Source of the DNA: Actinomycetales bacterium Actino_02
GTDB taxonomy: Bacteria; Actinomycetota; Actinomycetes; Propionibacteriales; Propionibacteriaceae
Reading direction: 5' to 3'
NCBI GenBank assembly: GCA_001603275.1
Contig: LUYM01000019.1
Span: forward strand, 1 to 53,361
Length of the DNA stretch: 53,361 nucleotides
In this document: in pieces, positions 5,844 to 16,556 of the stretch
Numbering within the stretch: the stretch's first letter is position 1
Layout of the letters: each line of letters begins with the position of its first letter
Translations under genes and position numbers: made by a program
Notes under the pieces: generated by a model
Told to the model about the DNA's origin: nothing
What the model saw: only the letters and a program-made list of their open reading frames with translations
Databases searched by the model: none

Positions 5844-8387
5844 TCAGGCGCGCCAGATACGGCTCAGGTAGTCGCGCATCGAGCGGTCCGAGGAGAAGAA
5901 GCCGGTGCGGGCTACGTTCAGGATCGCCTTCTTCGACCACAACTCCTGGTCGGCGTAGACCGCCTCGACAGCGGCCTGTGCGTCCACATAGGAGGCGAAG
6001 TCGGCCAGCGCCATGAACCGGTCGTGGTAAAGCAGGTTGGACACCACTGGTTCGAAGGCATTGCGATCTCCGCCGGAGAACTCCCCGGACGCAATCAGAT
6101 CGATCGCCGCCTTCAGCTGCGGGTTCGACTCGTAGTACGAGCCCGGCTGGTAGCCGGCCGCGCCGAGGGCAGCCACCTCGGGCTCGGTCATTCCGAAGCC
6201 GAAGAAGTTCTCGTCGCCCACCAGCTGGCGGATCTCGACGTTCGCGCCGTCATCGGTGCCGATGGTCAGCGCCCCGTTCAGGGCGAACTTCATGTTGCCG
6301 GTGCCGGAGGCCTCCATGCCGGCCAGCGAGATCTGCTCGGACAAGTCGGCGGCCGGGATCAGCTTCTCGGCCAAGGTGACGTTGTAGTTGGCCGGGAAGG
6401 CCACCTGCAGCCGTCCGGCCACCCGCGGGTCGGTATTCACCTTCTCGCCGACCTTGTTGATCAGGTAGATGATCTCCTTGGCCAGCCGGTAACCCGGGGC
6501 CGCCTTGGCGCCGAACACGACAGTGCGCGGCTTGATCGTGGTGGGGTCGACGCTCTCGTGGATGATCTGCTCGTACAGACTCACCACGTGCAGGATCTTC
6601 AGAGTCTGCCGCTTGTATTCGTGCAGCCGCTTCACCATCACATCGAGCAGATGGTCGCCGGACAGTTCGATCCCGTCGCGAGCCCGGAGCAGTGCGTAGA
6701 GCCGCTCCTTGTTGGTCTGCTTGGCCTCACGGAAGGCGCGGCGGAACTCCTCGTCCTCGGCGTACGGCTCGAGTTCGGCCAGCCGATCCAGATCGGTCAC
6801 CCAGCCCACGCCCAGCGCGTCGGTGATCAGCTGGGACAGCCAGGGATTGGCCAGCCGCAGGAAGCGACGCGGCGTCACACCGTTGGTGACGTTGGTGAAC
6901 TTGTCGGGCCAGTACTCGCTGAATGCGGGTAGCACCTTGTCGGCCAGGAGTTGGGAGTGCAGTGCGGCTACGCCGTTGACCTTCATTCCGGCGACGGTGG
7001 CCAAGTAGGCCATCCGGACCGAGCGGTCCGGGTAGTCGGTGACGATCGACATCGAGCGGGCCCGCAGCTCGTCACCGGGGAAGCGGGTGCGCACCTCGGC
7101 CAGGAAGGCGTCGTTGATCTGGTAGATGATCTCCAGATGGCGGGGCAGCAGCCGTCCCAGCAGATCGACCGGCCACACTTCCAGCGCCTCGGGCAGCAGC
7201 GTGTGACAGGTGTAGGCGAAGCACTTCTTGGTGACTTCCCAGGCCTCGTCCCACTCCCACTTCTCCTCGTCGATCAGGATCCGCATGAGTTCGGGGACGG
7301 CAATCACCGGGTGGGTGTCGTTCAGCTGGAAGGTGACCCGGCTCGGCAGATCGTGCAGATCGAAGTCTGGGTCGAGCACCTGGTTGATGAAGTCGCGGAT
7401 CGAGCAGGCCACAAAGAAGTACTGCTGCTGCAGCCGCAACTCCTTGCCCTGCGGAGTCGAATCCTCCGGGTAGAGCACCTTGGTGATGTTCTCGGCGAAG
7501 GTCTGGGCGCGGACGGCCTCGGCGTAGTCGCCGGCGTTGAAGATGGCCAGGTCGAAGGCCTTGGTGGCCTGAGCGCTCCACAGCCGCAGTGTGTTCACCC
7601 GTCCGTTCTGGTAGCCGGGGACCATGTAGTTGTAGGGCAGCCCGAGCACATTCCAGGACGGCACCCAGCGGGTCCGCTCGACGTCCCCGTCCCGGTAGGT
7701 CTCGGTGTGGCCACCGAAGTTGACCTGGACGGCGGCTTCCGGGTGCGGGAAGCCCCACGGCTCGCCCAGGGACAGCCAGGTATCGGGCTGCTCGACCTGG
7801 CGGCCGTCCACGAAGGTCTGCTTGAAGATCCCGTACTCGTAGCGAATGCCGTAACCAATACAGGGAATGCTCATGGTGGCCAGGGAGTCGACGAAGCAGG
7901 CGGCCAGGCGACCGAGGCCGCCATTGCCGAGGCCCGGCTCGACCTCCTGGGCACGCAGCGTGACCAGATCCAGGCCACAGGCCGCCATGGCCTTCTCGGC
8001 GATCTCGCCCAGGTCGGTGGCCAGCAGTGCATTGCCGAGCTGACGGCCGAGCAGGTATTCGGCCGACAGATAGCCGACCGCCTTCTCCTTGGTTTCACGC
8101 TGATGCCGGGTGGTCTCCAGCCAGCGGGCCATCAGGTAGTGCCGGACGGTTCGGGCCAGCGCCAGGTACTGGTCGTTCACCGTCGAGCGGGACAGGGCGA
8201 CGCCTTGGCCGGTGTTCAGCTCGCGCAGGAACTCCTTGACGAACCCGTCCACGGTCGCTGGTGGTGCGGCCACCGGTGCCAGTGCGAGCGGATGGGTGGG
8301 CTTGGTCGTAGGTCCGAACCGGTGGATCTCGGTGGTCGGGCTCTCGTCCGCCGGCGACTGGCCGGCAAGCACCTGGTCACTACTCAT
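5844..8387 (-). CDS. glgP: Glycogen/starch phosphorylase
   Basis: An 847-residue alpha-glucan phosphorylase that releases glucose 1-phosphate from glycogen with pyridoxal phosphate. Family landmarks are clear: EYLLGRQLGNALL and GLGNGGLGRLAACF near the N-terminal third, QLNDTHP in the middle, VKRLHEYKRQ, and the cofactor segment EASGTGNMKFALNGAL, whose lysine binds pyridoxal phosphate, followed by GTDDGANVEI. Length fits the bacterial GlgP family. I chose the ATG at 8387 because a TACGGT -10 box lies exactly 7 bases upstream, suggesting a leaderless RNA; an ATG at 8444 lies before that box. It stands alone, with no other glycogen genes nearby. Confidence 0.97.
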   Translation of the reverse strand: MSSDQVLAGQSPADESPTTEIHRFGPTTKPTHPLALAPVAAPPATVDGFVKEFLRELNTGQGVALSRSTVNDQYLALARTVRHYLMARWLETTRHQRETKEKAVGYLSAEYLLGRQLGNALLATDLGEIAEKAMAACGLDLVTLRAQEVEPGLGNGGLGRLAACFVDSLATMSIPCIGYGIRYEYGIFKQTFVDGRQVEQPDTWLSLGEPWGFPHPEAAVQVNFGGHTETYRDGDVERTRWVPSWNVLGLPYNYMVPGYQNGRVNTLRLWSAQATKAFDLAIFNAGDYAEAVRAQTFAENITKVLYPEDSTPQGKELRLQQQYFFVACSIRDFINQVLDPDFDLHDLPSRVTFQLNDTHPVIAVPELMRILIDEEKWEWDEAWEVTKKCFAYTCHTLLPEALEVWPVDLLGRLLPRHLEIIYQINDAFLAEVRTRFPGDELRARSMSIVTDYPDRSVRMAYLATVAGMKVNGVAALHSQLLADKVLPAFSEYWPDKFTNVTNGVTPRRFLRLANPWLSQLITDALGVGWVTDLDRLAELEPYAEDEEFRRAFREAKQTNKERLYALLRARDGIELSGDHLLDVMVKRLHEYKRQTLKILHVVSLYEQIIHESVDPTTIKPRTVVFGAKAAPGYRLAKEIIYLINKVGEKVNTDPRVAGRLQVAFPANYNVTLAEKLIPAADLSEQISLAGMEASGTGNMKFALNGALTIGTDDGANVEIRQLVGDENFFGFGMTEPEVAALGAAGYQPGSYYESNPQLKAAIDLIASGEFSGGDRNAFEPVVSNLLYHDRFMALADFASYVDAQAAVEAVYADQELWSKKAILNVARTGFFSSDRSMRDYLSRIWRA

Positions 8388-8394
8388 GCGGGCC

Positions 8395-8400
8395 ACCGTA
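8395..8400 (-). promoter_or_regulatory. -10 box of glgP
   Basis: TACGGT on the - strand ends 7 bases before the ATG at 8387, the spacing expected when transcription begins at the start codon. No Shine-Dalgarno sequence is present. Confidence 0.45.
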
Positions 8401-8494
8401 ACCAACTCACGTAACAGGTGCGAAAACGTCACTGCAAAGTCCATTACGTTTTCGGGGGCTGGCCTCCCGGACGTTGGTGCGGTATACCCGCGGC

Positions 8495-9340
8495 TCAGCC
8501 CAGGTAGTCCAGGCCGATGTCGAGCACGTGCGCCGAGTGGGTCAGCCAGCCAACCGAGATCAGGTCGACGCCGGCTTCGGCGATCGGAACCGCGGTGGCC
8601 GGAGTGATCCGTCCGGATGCTTCGGTGATCAGCCGGCCGTCCACCATGGCCACGGCCTCGCGCAGGAGTTCGGGCCCCATGTTGTCCAGCAGGACGGCAT
8701 CGGCCCCGACCTCGAGCAACTCGCCGAGCTGGGAGAGCGAATCGACCTCCACCTCGATCTTCACCAGATGTCCGACGCCGGCCGTGGCAGCCAGGACGGC
8801 TGCGCGGACGCTCCCAGCGGCGGCGATGTGGTTGTCCTTGATCAGCACCGCGTCGTCCAAGCCGAACCGGTGGTTGGCGCCGCCACCGGCCAGCACGGCG
8901 TGCTTCTGCAGGGCTCGCAGACCGGGAATGGTCTTGCGGGTGTCGACGACCTTCGCGTGGGTGTGCGCAATCGCGTCGGCAATCGTTGCGGTGCCGGTGG
9001 CCACCCCGGACAGATGGCCCAGGAAGTTCAGGGCGACGCGCTCACCGGTGAGCAGGCCGCGGGCCGGTCCGGTGATGGTGGCCAGCACCGTCCCTGGTGC
9101 CACCCGGGTGCCGTCCGGCACCAGGTCGTGCACCTCGATCCGCGGATCGACGAGTTCCCACGCCAGCTGCGCGCAGGCACCGCCGGCGATCACGCCGGGC
9201 TCGCGGGAGACCAGCGCCACCCGAGCTTGCTGCTCAGCCGGAATGATCGTGTCGGTGGTCAGGTCACCGGCCCGGCCCAGGTCCTCCAGCAGCGCGGCTC
9301 GGACCAGGGGCTCGATGACCAACCGCGACAGCGCTCTCAT
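8495..9340 (-). CDS. nadC: Quinolinate phosphoribosyltransferase
   Basis: A 281-residue enzyme that turns quinolinate and PRPP into nicotinate mononucleotide, the third step of de novo NAD synthesis. Recognisable parts are the N-terminal EDLGRAGDLTTD segment, the active-site DTRKTIPGLRALQKHAVLAGG block with the substrate-binding Arg and Lys residues, HRFGLDDAVLIKDNH, and the barrel strands KIEVEVDS and AVLLDNM. Length is standard. Its ATG overlaps the nadB stop (ATGA), so it is the last gene of a tightly coupled nadA-nadB-nadC operon, probably under the NrtR regulator encoded upstream. Confidence 0.97.
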   Translation of the reverse strand: MRALSRLVIEPLVRAALLEDLGRAGDLTTDTIIPAEQQARVALVSREPGVIAGGACAQLAWELVDPRIEVHDLVPDGTRVAPGTVLATITGPARGLLTGERVALNFLGHLSGVATGTATIADAIAHTHAKVVDTRKTIPGLRALQKHAVLAGGGANHRFGLDDAVLIKDNHIAAAGSVRAAVLAATAGVGHLVKIEVEVDSLSQLGELLEVGADAVLLDNMGPELLREAVAMVDGRLITEASGRITPATAVPIAEAGVDLISVGWLTHSAHVLDIGLDYLG

Positions 9341-10851
9341 CGCTGGCCGCCGACTGGAGTGAGCTCGGTGTCGACCCGGTCGCCGGGCAGGCTGAGCAAG
9401 TGCTCGGCAGCTTCGGCGGTCTGCGGGAAGTCGGTGCGGGTGTGACCACCACGGGACTCCTCGCGGCGCAATGCGGCCCCCACCAGCAGCGTGGCGACCA
9501 GTCCGGCGTCGTGTTCGCGCAGCGGAGCGAGCTCATCCAAGGCGGTGGCCAGGCCGGACGCGTCCCGCAGCACCCCGGCTGCGCGGCTGGTGATGGTGCG
9601 GACCTGGTCGACGACCGGATCGGGCTGCCAGCTCTCCTCGATTCGTTGGGCGGGCACGGCCGGCGGCCGGCCGGCGCCGGACATCGTGGACTTCCAGCCC
9701 TGAGCGACCCAGCGTCCGCAGACGACAGCCTCAAGCAGGGAGTTGCTGGCCAGCCGGTTCGCGCCGTGCAGACCTGTCGAGGCGACCTCGCCGGCGGCAT
9801 ACAGGCCAGGCACTGTGCTGCGTCCGGCCAGATCCACCAGCACGCCACCCATGTGGTAGTGCGCGGCCGGACGAATCGGCAGCAGATCCCGGGTTGGATC
9901 CAACCCGGCATCACGGGCGGTGGCGAAGATCGAGCCGAACAGCGTGGCGAAGCGCTCCCCGGGGTTCTTGGTGGCGTCCAGGAAGACCCGGTGACCGGCC
10001 TGCAGCTGGGCCCACTCGGCACGCGACACCACGTCGCGAGCCGACAGCGGGTTGCGCAGCACCCACTCGCCGTTCTCATTCACGACGATCGCGCCCTCAC
10101 CGCGGACGGCCTCGCTGACCAGCGGCATCGGATCGATCCCGACGTCGAGGGCGGTCGGGTGGAACTGCACCATCTCGATGTCGCGCAGCACTGCGCCGGC
10201 CCGGTGCGCCAGCGCCAGCCCTTGGCCGCGTGAGGACAGCGGATTGGTGGTGTGGCTGAACAAGCCGCCGATCCCTCCGGTGGCCAGCAGCACGGTATCG
10301 GTGTGCACCTCGAAAGGTCCGTCCGGGCCGTCCACCAGAACTCCGTACACGGCGCCGTCCCTGGTCAGGACGGACAGCGCGGGGGAGTACTCCCACAGCG
10401 CCACCGACGGCAGCTGCCGAGCGTGGGCCACCACGGTCTCCAGCAGGACGGCACCGGTCCGATCACCGTCGGCGTGGACGATCCGCCGCCGGCTGTGTGC
10501 ACCTTCCAGGCCGAGTCGCAGGGCGCCGTCGGCATCGCGGTCAAAAGCGGCACCCAAGCCGCTGAGCCAGGCGATGGCCTCCGGTGCCGAGGAGGTGATG
10601 GCGGAGACGACACTCGGTTCACACAGCCCGGCGCCGGCGGCCAGAGTGTCGGACGCGTGCAGCTGCGGGTCGTCGTCCGGGCCGACTGCGGCGGCCATGC
10701 CGCCTTGGGCCCAGCCGGTCGAAGTGCCGGTGGAGACGGCGCCGGCGCTGAGCACGATGCACGGCTGCGGGCTCAGTTCGATCGCCGCGCTGAGTCCGGC
10801 CAGCCCGGCCCCGATGATGACCGGGCAGCCGGCCTCGATGCTGCGGGTCAC
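9337..10851 (-). CDS. nadB: L-aspartate oxidase
   Basis: A 504-residue flavoprotein that oxidises L-aspartate to iminoaspartate, the first step of NAD synthesis; NadA uses the product. The FAD-binding GAGLAGLSAAIEL motif is at the N-terminus. WAQGGMAAAV, the FHPTAL block and GLYAAGEVASTGLHGANRLASNSLLEA are typical of the succinate-dehydrogenase flavoprotein fold. The GTG at 10851 overlaps the nadA stop (GTGA) and puts the dinucleotide fold at the usual place; longer frames upstream merely overlap nadA. Its own stop overlaps the nadC start. Confidence 0.96.
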   Translation of the reverse strand: MTRSIEAGCPVIIGAGLAGLSAAIELSPQPCIVLSAGAVSTGTSTGWAQGGMAAAVGPDDDPQLHASDTLAAGAGLCEPSVVSAITSSAPEAIAWLSGLGAAFDRDADGALRLGLEGAHSRRRIVHADGDRTGAVLLETVVAHARQLPSVALWEYSPALSVLTRDGAVYGVLVDGPDGPFEVHTDTVLLATGGIGGLFSHTTNPLSSRGQGLALAHRAGAVLRDIEMVQFHPTALDVGIDPMPLVSEAVRGEGAIVVNENGEWVLRNPLSARDVVSRAEWAQLQAGHRVFLDATKNPGERFATLFGSIFATARDAGLDPTRDLLPIRPAAHYHMGGVLVDLAGRSTVPGLYAAGEVASTGLHGANRLASNSLLEAVVCGRWVAQGWKSTMSGAGRPPAVPAQRIEESWQPDPVVDQVRTITSRAAGVLRDASGLATALDELAPLREHDAGLVATLLVGAALRREESRGGHTRTDFPQTAEAAEHLLSLPGDRVDTELTPVGGQR

Positions 10852-11825
10852 TTCGCCACTCCGATCGCGAGCATCCGTTCCACCGAGCGACGGGCGGCCT
10901 CGGCGACATCCTCGGGGACGGTCACCTCGTTGGTCATCGTCTCCAGGGCATGCCGGATCGAGCCCAGGGTGTTGCGCTTCATGTGCGGGCACAGGTTGCA
11001 CGGTCGGACGAAGTCGATTTCCGGGTAGAGCTGGGCGACGTTGTCGCTCATCGAGCATTCGGTGATCAGCGCCACCTGCGTGGGCGCCTTGGCGTCCACG
11101 AACTCGACCATCTGCGCAGTGGAGCCGGCGTAGTCGGCGGCGTCCACCACCTCGGGTGGGCACTCGGGGTGGGCCAGCACGGTGACCCCGGGGTAGTCGG
11201 TGCGGATCTGGGCGATGTCCAGCGGAGTGAACCGCTCGTGGACCTCGCAGGCGCCCGGATGGGTGATCACCTCGACGCCGGTTTGCCGGGCCACGTTCGC
11301 GCCCAGGAAGCGGTCGGGGATCATGATCACCTGCGGCACGCCCAGGCTTTCGATCACCTTCACGGCATTGCCCGAGGTGCAGCAGATGTCCGACTCGGCC
11401 TTCACGGCGGCTGAGGTGTTCACGTAGGTGACCACAGGGACCCCGGGGTGGGCGGCGCGCAGCGCCCGGACATCGGCGGGAGTGATCGACTCAGCCAGCG
11501 AGCAACCCGAGCGCAGATCGGGGATCAGCACCGTCTTGGCCGGGTTCAGCAGCTTGGCGGTCTCGGCCATGAAGTGCACTCCGGCAAGGACGATCACGTC
11601 CGCGTCCACCGTGGTGGCCTCGCGGGCCAGTGCCAGGGAGTCGCCGACGATGTCGGCCACGCCGTGGAAGATCTCCGGGCGCATGTAGTTGTGCGCCAGG
11701 ATCACGGCATTGCGTTCGGCCTTGAGCCGCAAGATCGCCTCGACGTCGTCGGCCATGGTCGCCCACTCGGCGCGAGGAACGACGTGACTGACTCGTGGGT
11801 AGAGCTCGGCAGCGGTGCTGGTCAT
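10848..11825 (-). CDS. nadA: Quinolinate synthase
   Basis: A 325-residue [4Fe-4S] enzyme that condenses iminoaspartate with dihydroxyacetone phosphate to quinolinate. Cysteines suited to hold the cluster occur in SGCSLAES, DICCTSGN, HPECPPE and CNLCPHMK. The substrate loop AHNYMRPEIF and HPGACEVHERF are family hallmarks. The ATG has GGAAGGATCC just upstream. It begins the nadABC operon and lies 76 bases after the NrtR-type gene. An imperfect palindrome in that gap (11848-11868) may be the repressor site. Confidence 0.97.
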   Translation of the reverse strand: MTSTAAELYPRVSHVVPRAEWATMADDVEAILRLKAERNAVILAHNYMRPEIFHGVADIVGDSLALAREATTVDADVIVLAGVHFMAETAKLLNPAKTVLIPDLRSGCSLAESITPADVRALRAAHPGVPVVTYVNTSAAVKAESDICCTSGNAVKVIESLGVPQVIMIPDRFLGANVARQTGVEVITHPGACEVHERFTPLDIAQIRTDYPGVTVLAHPECPPEVVDAADYAGSTAQMVEFVDAKAPTQVALITECSMSDNVAQLYPEIDFVRPCNLCPHMKRNTLGSIRHALETMTNEVTVPEDVAEAARRSVERMLAIGVAK

Positions 11826-11847
11826 GGGATCCTTCCGTCCGGCAGCC

Positions 11848-11868
11848 TTATGCTACATCTGAGCAAAA
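11848..11868. promoter_or_regulatory. Candidate NrtR operator before nadA
   Basis: TTATGCT (11848-11854) and AGCAAAA (11862-11868) form a 21-base imperfect inverted repeat (6 of 7 positions) with a 7-base spacer, 23-43 bases before the nadA start. NrtR regulators bind palindromes of about this size in front of NAD genes. The match to any published motif was not tested. Confidence 0.35.
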
Positions 11869-11901
11869 GACCCGGCCCGGTTTATTCCAGCACGTGGAAA
11901 G

Positions 11902-12798
11902 TCAGCGGCCTCGGCTGATCGGCAGCTTGGTGCCGACCACCTTGCGCTCGGCCAATACCTGACGCCGGAAGCGGTAGAGCCGAGCCGGACGTCCGCCGGT
12001 ATCGGCCAGTTGGCCGCCGGTCTCCTCGACCAGCGCCTGCTGCTCGATCATCCGCCGGAAGTTCTGGGTGTGCACTTCGTGCCCGGACAGCGCCTCAACG
12101 CAGTCCTGCAACTGCCGCAAGGTGAAGTCCGAACTCATCAGCTCGAAAACCACCGGACGGTAGCCGATCTTGGCGCGAAGCCGGGCGATGCCGGTGGCCA
12201 GCACGCGCCGGTGGTCTCCGGCCATTCGTCCCCCAGGGGCCAGCCGGGACGGATCGGCGGCCGGTGATTCCGGCACCAGCGCCGCTTCGTAGAGCAGCTC
12301 GTAACGGTTCAGAATCAGCTCCGGGCGCCAGGGATGGGGGCTGAGGCCGAAGCTGATGTCGATCCGCTGGCGGCGCTGCCGCCGCAACTCCGGCTCACTC
12401 TCGGCCCACGCCAACAGGGCCGGCACCAACGGGTCCAGGTGATCGGAGGGCAGCCCGCGGCGGTCCTCCCAGCCGAACAGCTGGTACCAGTTCGTCCAAA
12501 CGCCGATGCCGGGGCGGCCCGCGGTGGTCAATCCGAGGTAGGAGACCGAGATCGGGCGTCCGCCCCGCTCGTCGCGATCCAGATCGGCGAAGGTGTACAG
12601 CTGCTCCAAGAAGCCGAGGCTGAGACCGGTCTGCTCCTCCACCCACGCTCGGGTGGCTGCCTGCAGCGAACGGTGGCTGGGCAGCAACGGTCCGGCCGGC
12701 AGCCGGGGAGGCTCGCCCAGGGTGAGCACGGTGGGGGCGCCGTTCTGCATGGCCACGACGACGGCGAGCAACTCCGCGCTGACCTGTTGTCCGCTCAT
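11902..12798 (-). CDS. nrtR: NrtR-type transcriptional regulator (Nudix domain plus winged HTH)
   Basis: A 298-residue protein resembling the Nudix-related NAD regulators. The N-terminal 150 residues follow the Nudix fold (SAELLAVVVAMQNG, then HRSLQAATRAWVEEQTGLSL in place of the Nudix box). That box appears to lack the full catalytic REx2EExGU pattern, as in regulators that sense ADP-ribose rather than cleave it. The C-terminal part is a winged HTH (SSDFTLRQLQDCVEALSG, QNFRRMI, RPARLYRFR). The ATG at 12798 has GGGAGG 7 bases upstream. Its place directly before nadABC on the same strand supports control of NAD synthesis. Confidence 0.82.
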   Translation of the reverse strand: MSGQQVSAELLAVVVAMQNGAPTVLTLGEPPRLPAGPLLPSHRSLQAATRAWVEEQTGLSLGFLEQLYTFADLDRDERGGRPISVSYLGLTTAGRPGIGVWTNWYQLFGWEDRRGLPSDHLDPLVPALLAWAESEPELRRQRRQRIDISFGLSPHPWRPELILNRYELLYEAALVPESPAADPSRLAPGGRMAGDHRRVLATGIARLRAKIGYRPVVFELMSSDFTLRQLQDCVEALSGHEVHTQNFRRMIEQQALVEETGGQLADTGGRPARLYRFRRQVLAERKVVGTKLPISRGR

Positions 12799-12861
12799 CA
12801 GCCGACCTCCCTTCGCGGTCAGGATAGCGGCGCGCTCGAGTGCCGGACTGGTCGGCATTGT

Positions 12862-12867
12862 TAGGCT
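12862..12867 (+). promoter_or_regulatory. -10 box of the DUF2207 gene
   Basis: TAGGCT ends 6 bases before the ATG at 12874, with no Shine-Dalgarno sequence in between. This arrangement predicts a leaderless RNA. Confidence 0.5.
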
Positions 12868-12873
12868 CGCCCT

Positions 12874-14664
<1,791 letters not shown>

Positions 14665-14717
14665 TGGTGACGTCAAGCCGGGCGTCCATCGTGGCGGGGG
14701 AGTTGGGACGGCTTGGC

Positions 14718-14723
14718 TAGGCT
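14718..14723 (+). promoter_or_regulatory. -10 box of the NIPA/DMT-like gene
   Basis: TAGGCT lies 33 bases before the ATG at 14757. Here a Shine-Dalgarno sequence (AGGACGAG) follows, so the transcript would have an ordinary short leader. Confidence 0.4.
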
Positions 14724-14756
14724 GTGCCCCGGTCGTACCCGATCAGACAGGACGAG

Positions 14757-15761
14757 ATGACCTTGCTGCCATTGTCCGTACCCGGCGTCCGGTTGTTCGA
14801 GCAGAACATCGGCTTGGGGATTCTGATCATCGCGATCGCCTCCTTCGCCTTCGCCTCCGGAGCGACCATTCAGCACCTGGCTGTGGGCCGGACGGTCACC
14901 GCCGGGGCTGAGAACCGGTCCATGGGGCTGCGCCAGCTGCTCAGCCTGCTAGTCAATCCGCGCTGGCTGCTCGGCCTGGGCGTGGTTGCGCTGGGTGCCA
15001 GCATGCACATCGTGGCGTTGATGATGGCGCCGGTGACTGTGGTGCAGCCGGTCGGCATCCTGGCCGTGCCGTGGTCGGTGTTGCTGGCCGCCAAGATCCA
15101 CGGCTTCAAGCCGAATCGGCAGATCTGGGCGGCCGTGGTGCTGACCATCGTCGGCATCGTGGTGTTCACCCTGATCTCGGCCAGCTATGCCGCCCCCGTC
15201 GTGTCGCTGCCGCCGACGATGATCCTGGTCTTCTGCGTTGCGGTCTACCTGATCGGAGCAGGGCTTGGCCTGTTGGGCCGCTTCGGCCCAGCGCGGCTGC
15301 GCTGTCTGGCCTGGGCCACCGGTGGCTCGTTCTTCTACGGGCTGTCTTCGGCGCTGGTGAAGACCACGACCGAGTTGCTCGCCGCCGGTGACTATCTGCA
15401 CAGCCCACTGTTCTGGGTGGTGGTCAGCTTCCTGCTCTGCAGCTACCTGATGGGTGGCTGGATGGTTCAGCAGGGCTACGCCAACGGACCGGCTGAGATC
15501 GTGGTGGGCTCGATGACGACCACCGATCCGATCGTGGGGGTGACCTTCGGCATGGTGGTGCTCGGAGAAGGCGCCCTGCTGACCCTGGGACCCTCGCTGG
15601 GGATGCTGATCTCCGGCGCCGTGGCTATCTCCGGTGTCGTTCTGCTCTCCCGCTATCACCCCGAATCGGCCAAGTATCTGACCCCGACCTCAGTGGACGG
15701 TGCGGACGGCTCGTCGCCGGTGGACCCAGCGCCGGTGGCCGAAGACCCGGTGTCGGCTTAG
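14757..15761 (+). CDS. NIPA/DMT-family membrane transporter
   Basis: A 334-residue protein with about nine or ten hydrophobic helices. The internal layout is that of drug/metabolite-type carriers of the NIPA (magnesium transporter) branch: an early GATIQHLAVGR segment, APVTVVQPVGILAVPWSVLLA in the middle, and a second half with GPAEIVVGSMTTTDPIVGV that echoes the first. The C-terminus is short, acidic and cytoplasmic. I chose the ATG at 14757 because AGGACGAG is directly upstream and helix 1 follows. The cargo is unknown; magnesium export or import is only a family-level guess. Its stop is 8 bases from the convergent gene's stop. Confidence 0.75.
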   Translation: MTLLPLSVPGVRLFEQNIGLGILIIAIASFAFASGATIQHLAVGRTVTAGAENRSMGLRQLLSLLVNPRWLLGLGVVALGASMHIVALMMAPVTVVQPVGILAVPWSVLLAAKIHGFKPNRQIWAAVVLTIVGIVVFTLISASYAAPVVSLPPTMILVFCVAVYLIGAGLGLLGRFGPARLRCLAWATGGSFFYGLSSALVKTTTELLAAGDYLHSPLFWVVVSFLLCSYLMGGWMVQQGYANGPAEIVVGSMTTTDPIVGVTFGMVVLGEGALLTLGPSLGMLISGAVAISGVVLLSRYHPESAKYLTPTSVDGADGSSPVDPAPVAEDPVSA

Positions 15762-15769
15762 CTGTACAC

Positions 15770-16441
15770 CTAGCCTGAGATCGGCAGCGCGGACAGCTGC
15801 TCGGTGCGTCCGATCAACAAGGCGATGGTCGACTCCCCGCGCTCCGCGCCGAACCGAACCCAGCCTTCGACCTGCTGGCCCTCCGATACCGGCTGGAAAT
15901 CCAGCGCCGGCGTACGGGAGGATCCTTGGGCTGATGTCCGAACCGTGCCGCTGGAATCGATCACGTTCAGGGTGTAGGGCAGCGTGCCGGTGGTGACCTT
16001 GATCCGGATCAGCACTTCCAGGCCGCTGACATCCCACTCCTGCCGGACCACCTCCCAGCTGCCCGCCGGGTCGCCACCGGGGGCAACGAATGGCTGGTGC
16101 AGCTCGGGCGTGCCGCTGGTGGATTGGCCGCTCTGGCTCGCCGAGGGCGCCGTCGAGGCGCTGGAGGACGGCGCGCTCGGGCGCAGAGTGGTGCTGTAGA
16201 AGATCAGTGCAGCGATCAGGGCCACCGCAACGCCGGCCAGGATCGGCCACGGAGAGCGAGTCGGTGCGAACTGCTCGACCTCGACCTTGGGCAGCTGGTT
16301 CGTCCCCGGGCTCATCGACGTTTGCGGGGCCGGCGTGCCACGGGTGGCGTAGGAGGCGTCGTCGCTGGCAGCAAGCGGGGCCGGACTCCAGTCGGCCGGA
16401 GGCCGGTGGTCCTGCGGCTCGGGTGCTGGCGGATTCGACAT
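15770..16441 (-). CDS. Membrane-anchored protein with proline-rich N-terminus
   Basis: A 223-residue protein I cannot assign to a named family. It starts with about 60 proline-rich, disordered residues, then one transmembrane helix (WPILAGVAVALIAALIFYST), a Ser/Thr/Ala-rich linker (SAPSSSASTAPSAS) and a compact strand-rich extracellular domain of about 110 residues (GSWEVVRQEWDVSGLEVLI, SEGQQVEGWVRFG). The start at 16441 has TAGCCT exactly 7 bases upstream, suggesting a leaderless message. The layout fits a cell-surface sensor or envelope protein of actinobacteria. The 186-residue open frame on the same strand overlaps it in another frame and is a shadow. Confidence 0.6.
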   Translation of the reverse strand: MSNPPAPEPQDHRPPADWSPAPLAASDDASYATRGTPAPQTSMSPGTNQLPKVEVEQFAPTRSPWPILAGVAVALIAALIFYSTTLRPSAPSSSASTAPSASQSGQSTSGTPELHQPFVAPGGDPAGSWEVVRQEWDVSGLEVLIRIKVTTGTLPYTLNVIDSSGTVRTSAQGSSRTPALDFQPVSEGQQVEGWVRFGAERGESTIALLIGRTEQLSALPISG

Positions 16442-16448
16442 CGGGGCA

Positions 16449-16454
16449 AGGCTA
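16449..16454 (-). promoter_or_regulatory. -10 box of the 15770-16441 gene
   Basis: TAGCCT on the - strand ends 7 bases before the ATG at 16441, consistent with transcription beginning at the start codon. Confidence 0.4.
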
Positions 16455-16556
16455 CCCGGTTCAGCTTTCCGATCGGCTGTGGACGGGTGCGCCTCGATCC
16501 AGGCGGCCTGTGGATCGGTGAGCGCAGGATGCCATGCGGCCCGACGGTGCACGGGT

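Noticed and set aside
6951-8414. A 487-codon frame antisense to glgP, and a similar one at 6024-6932
   Set aside because: Glycogen phosphorylase motifs on the - strand explain the region completely.
15690-16250. A 186-codon - strand frame overlapping the membrane-anchored gene
   Set aside because: It is in another frame of the same strand. The 15770-16441 frame has a membrane helix, a linker and a promoter-spaced start, while this one is Arg/Gly-rich noise.
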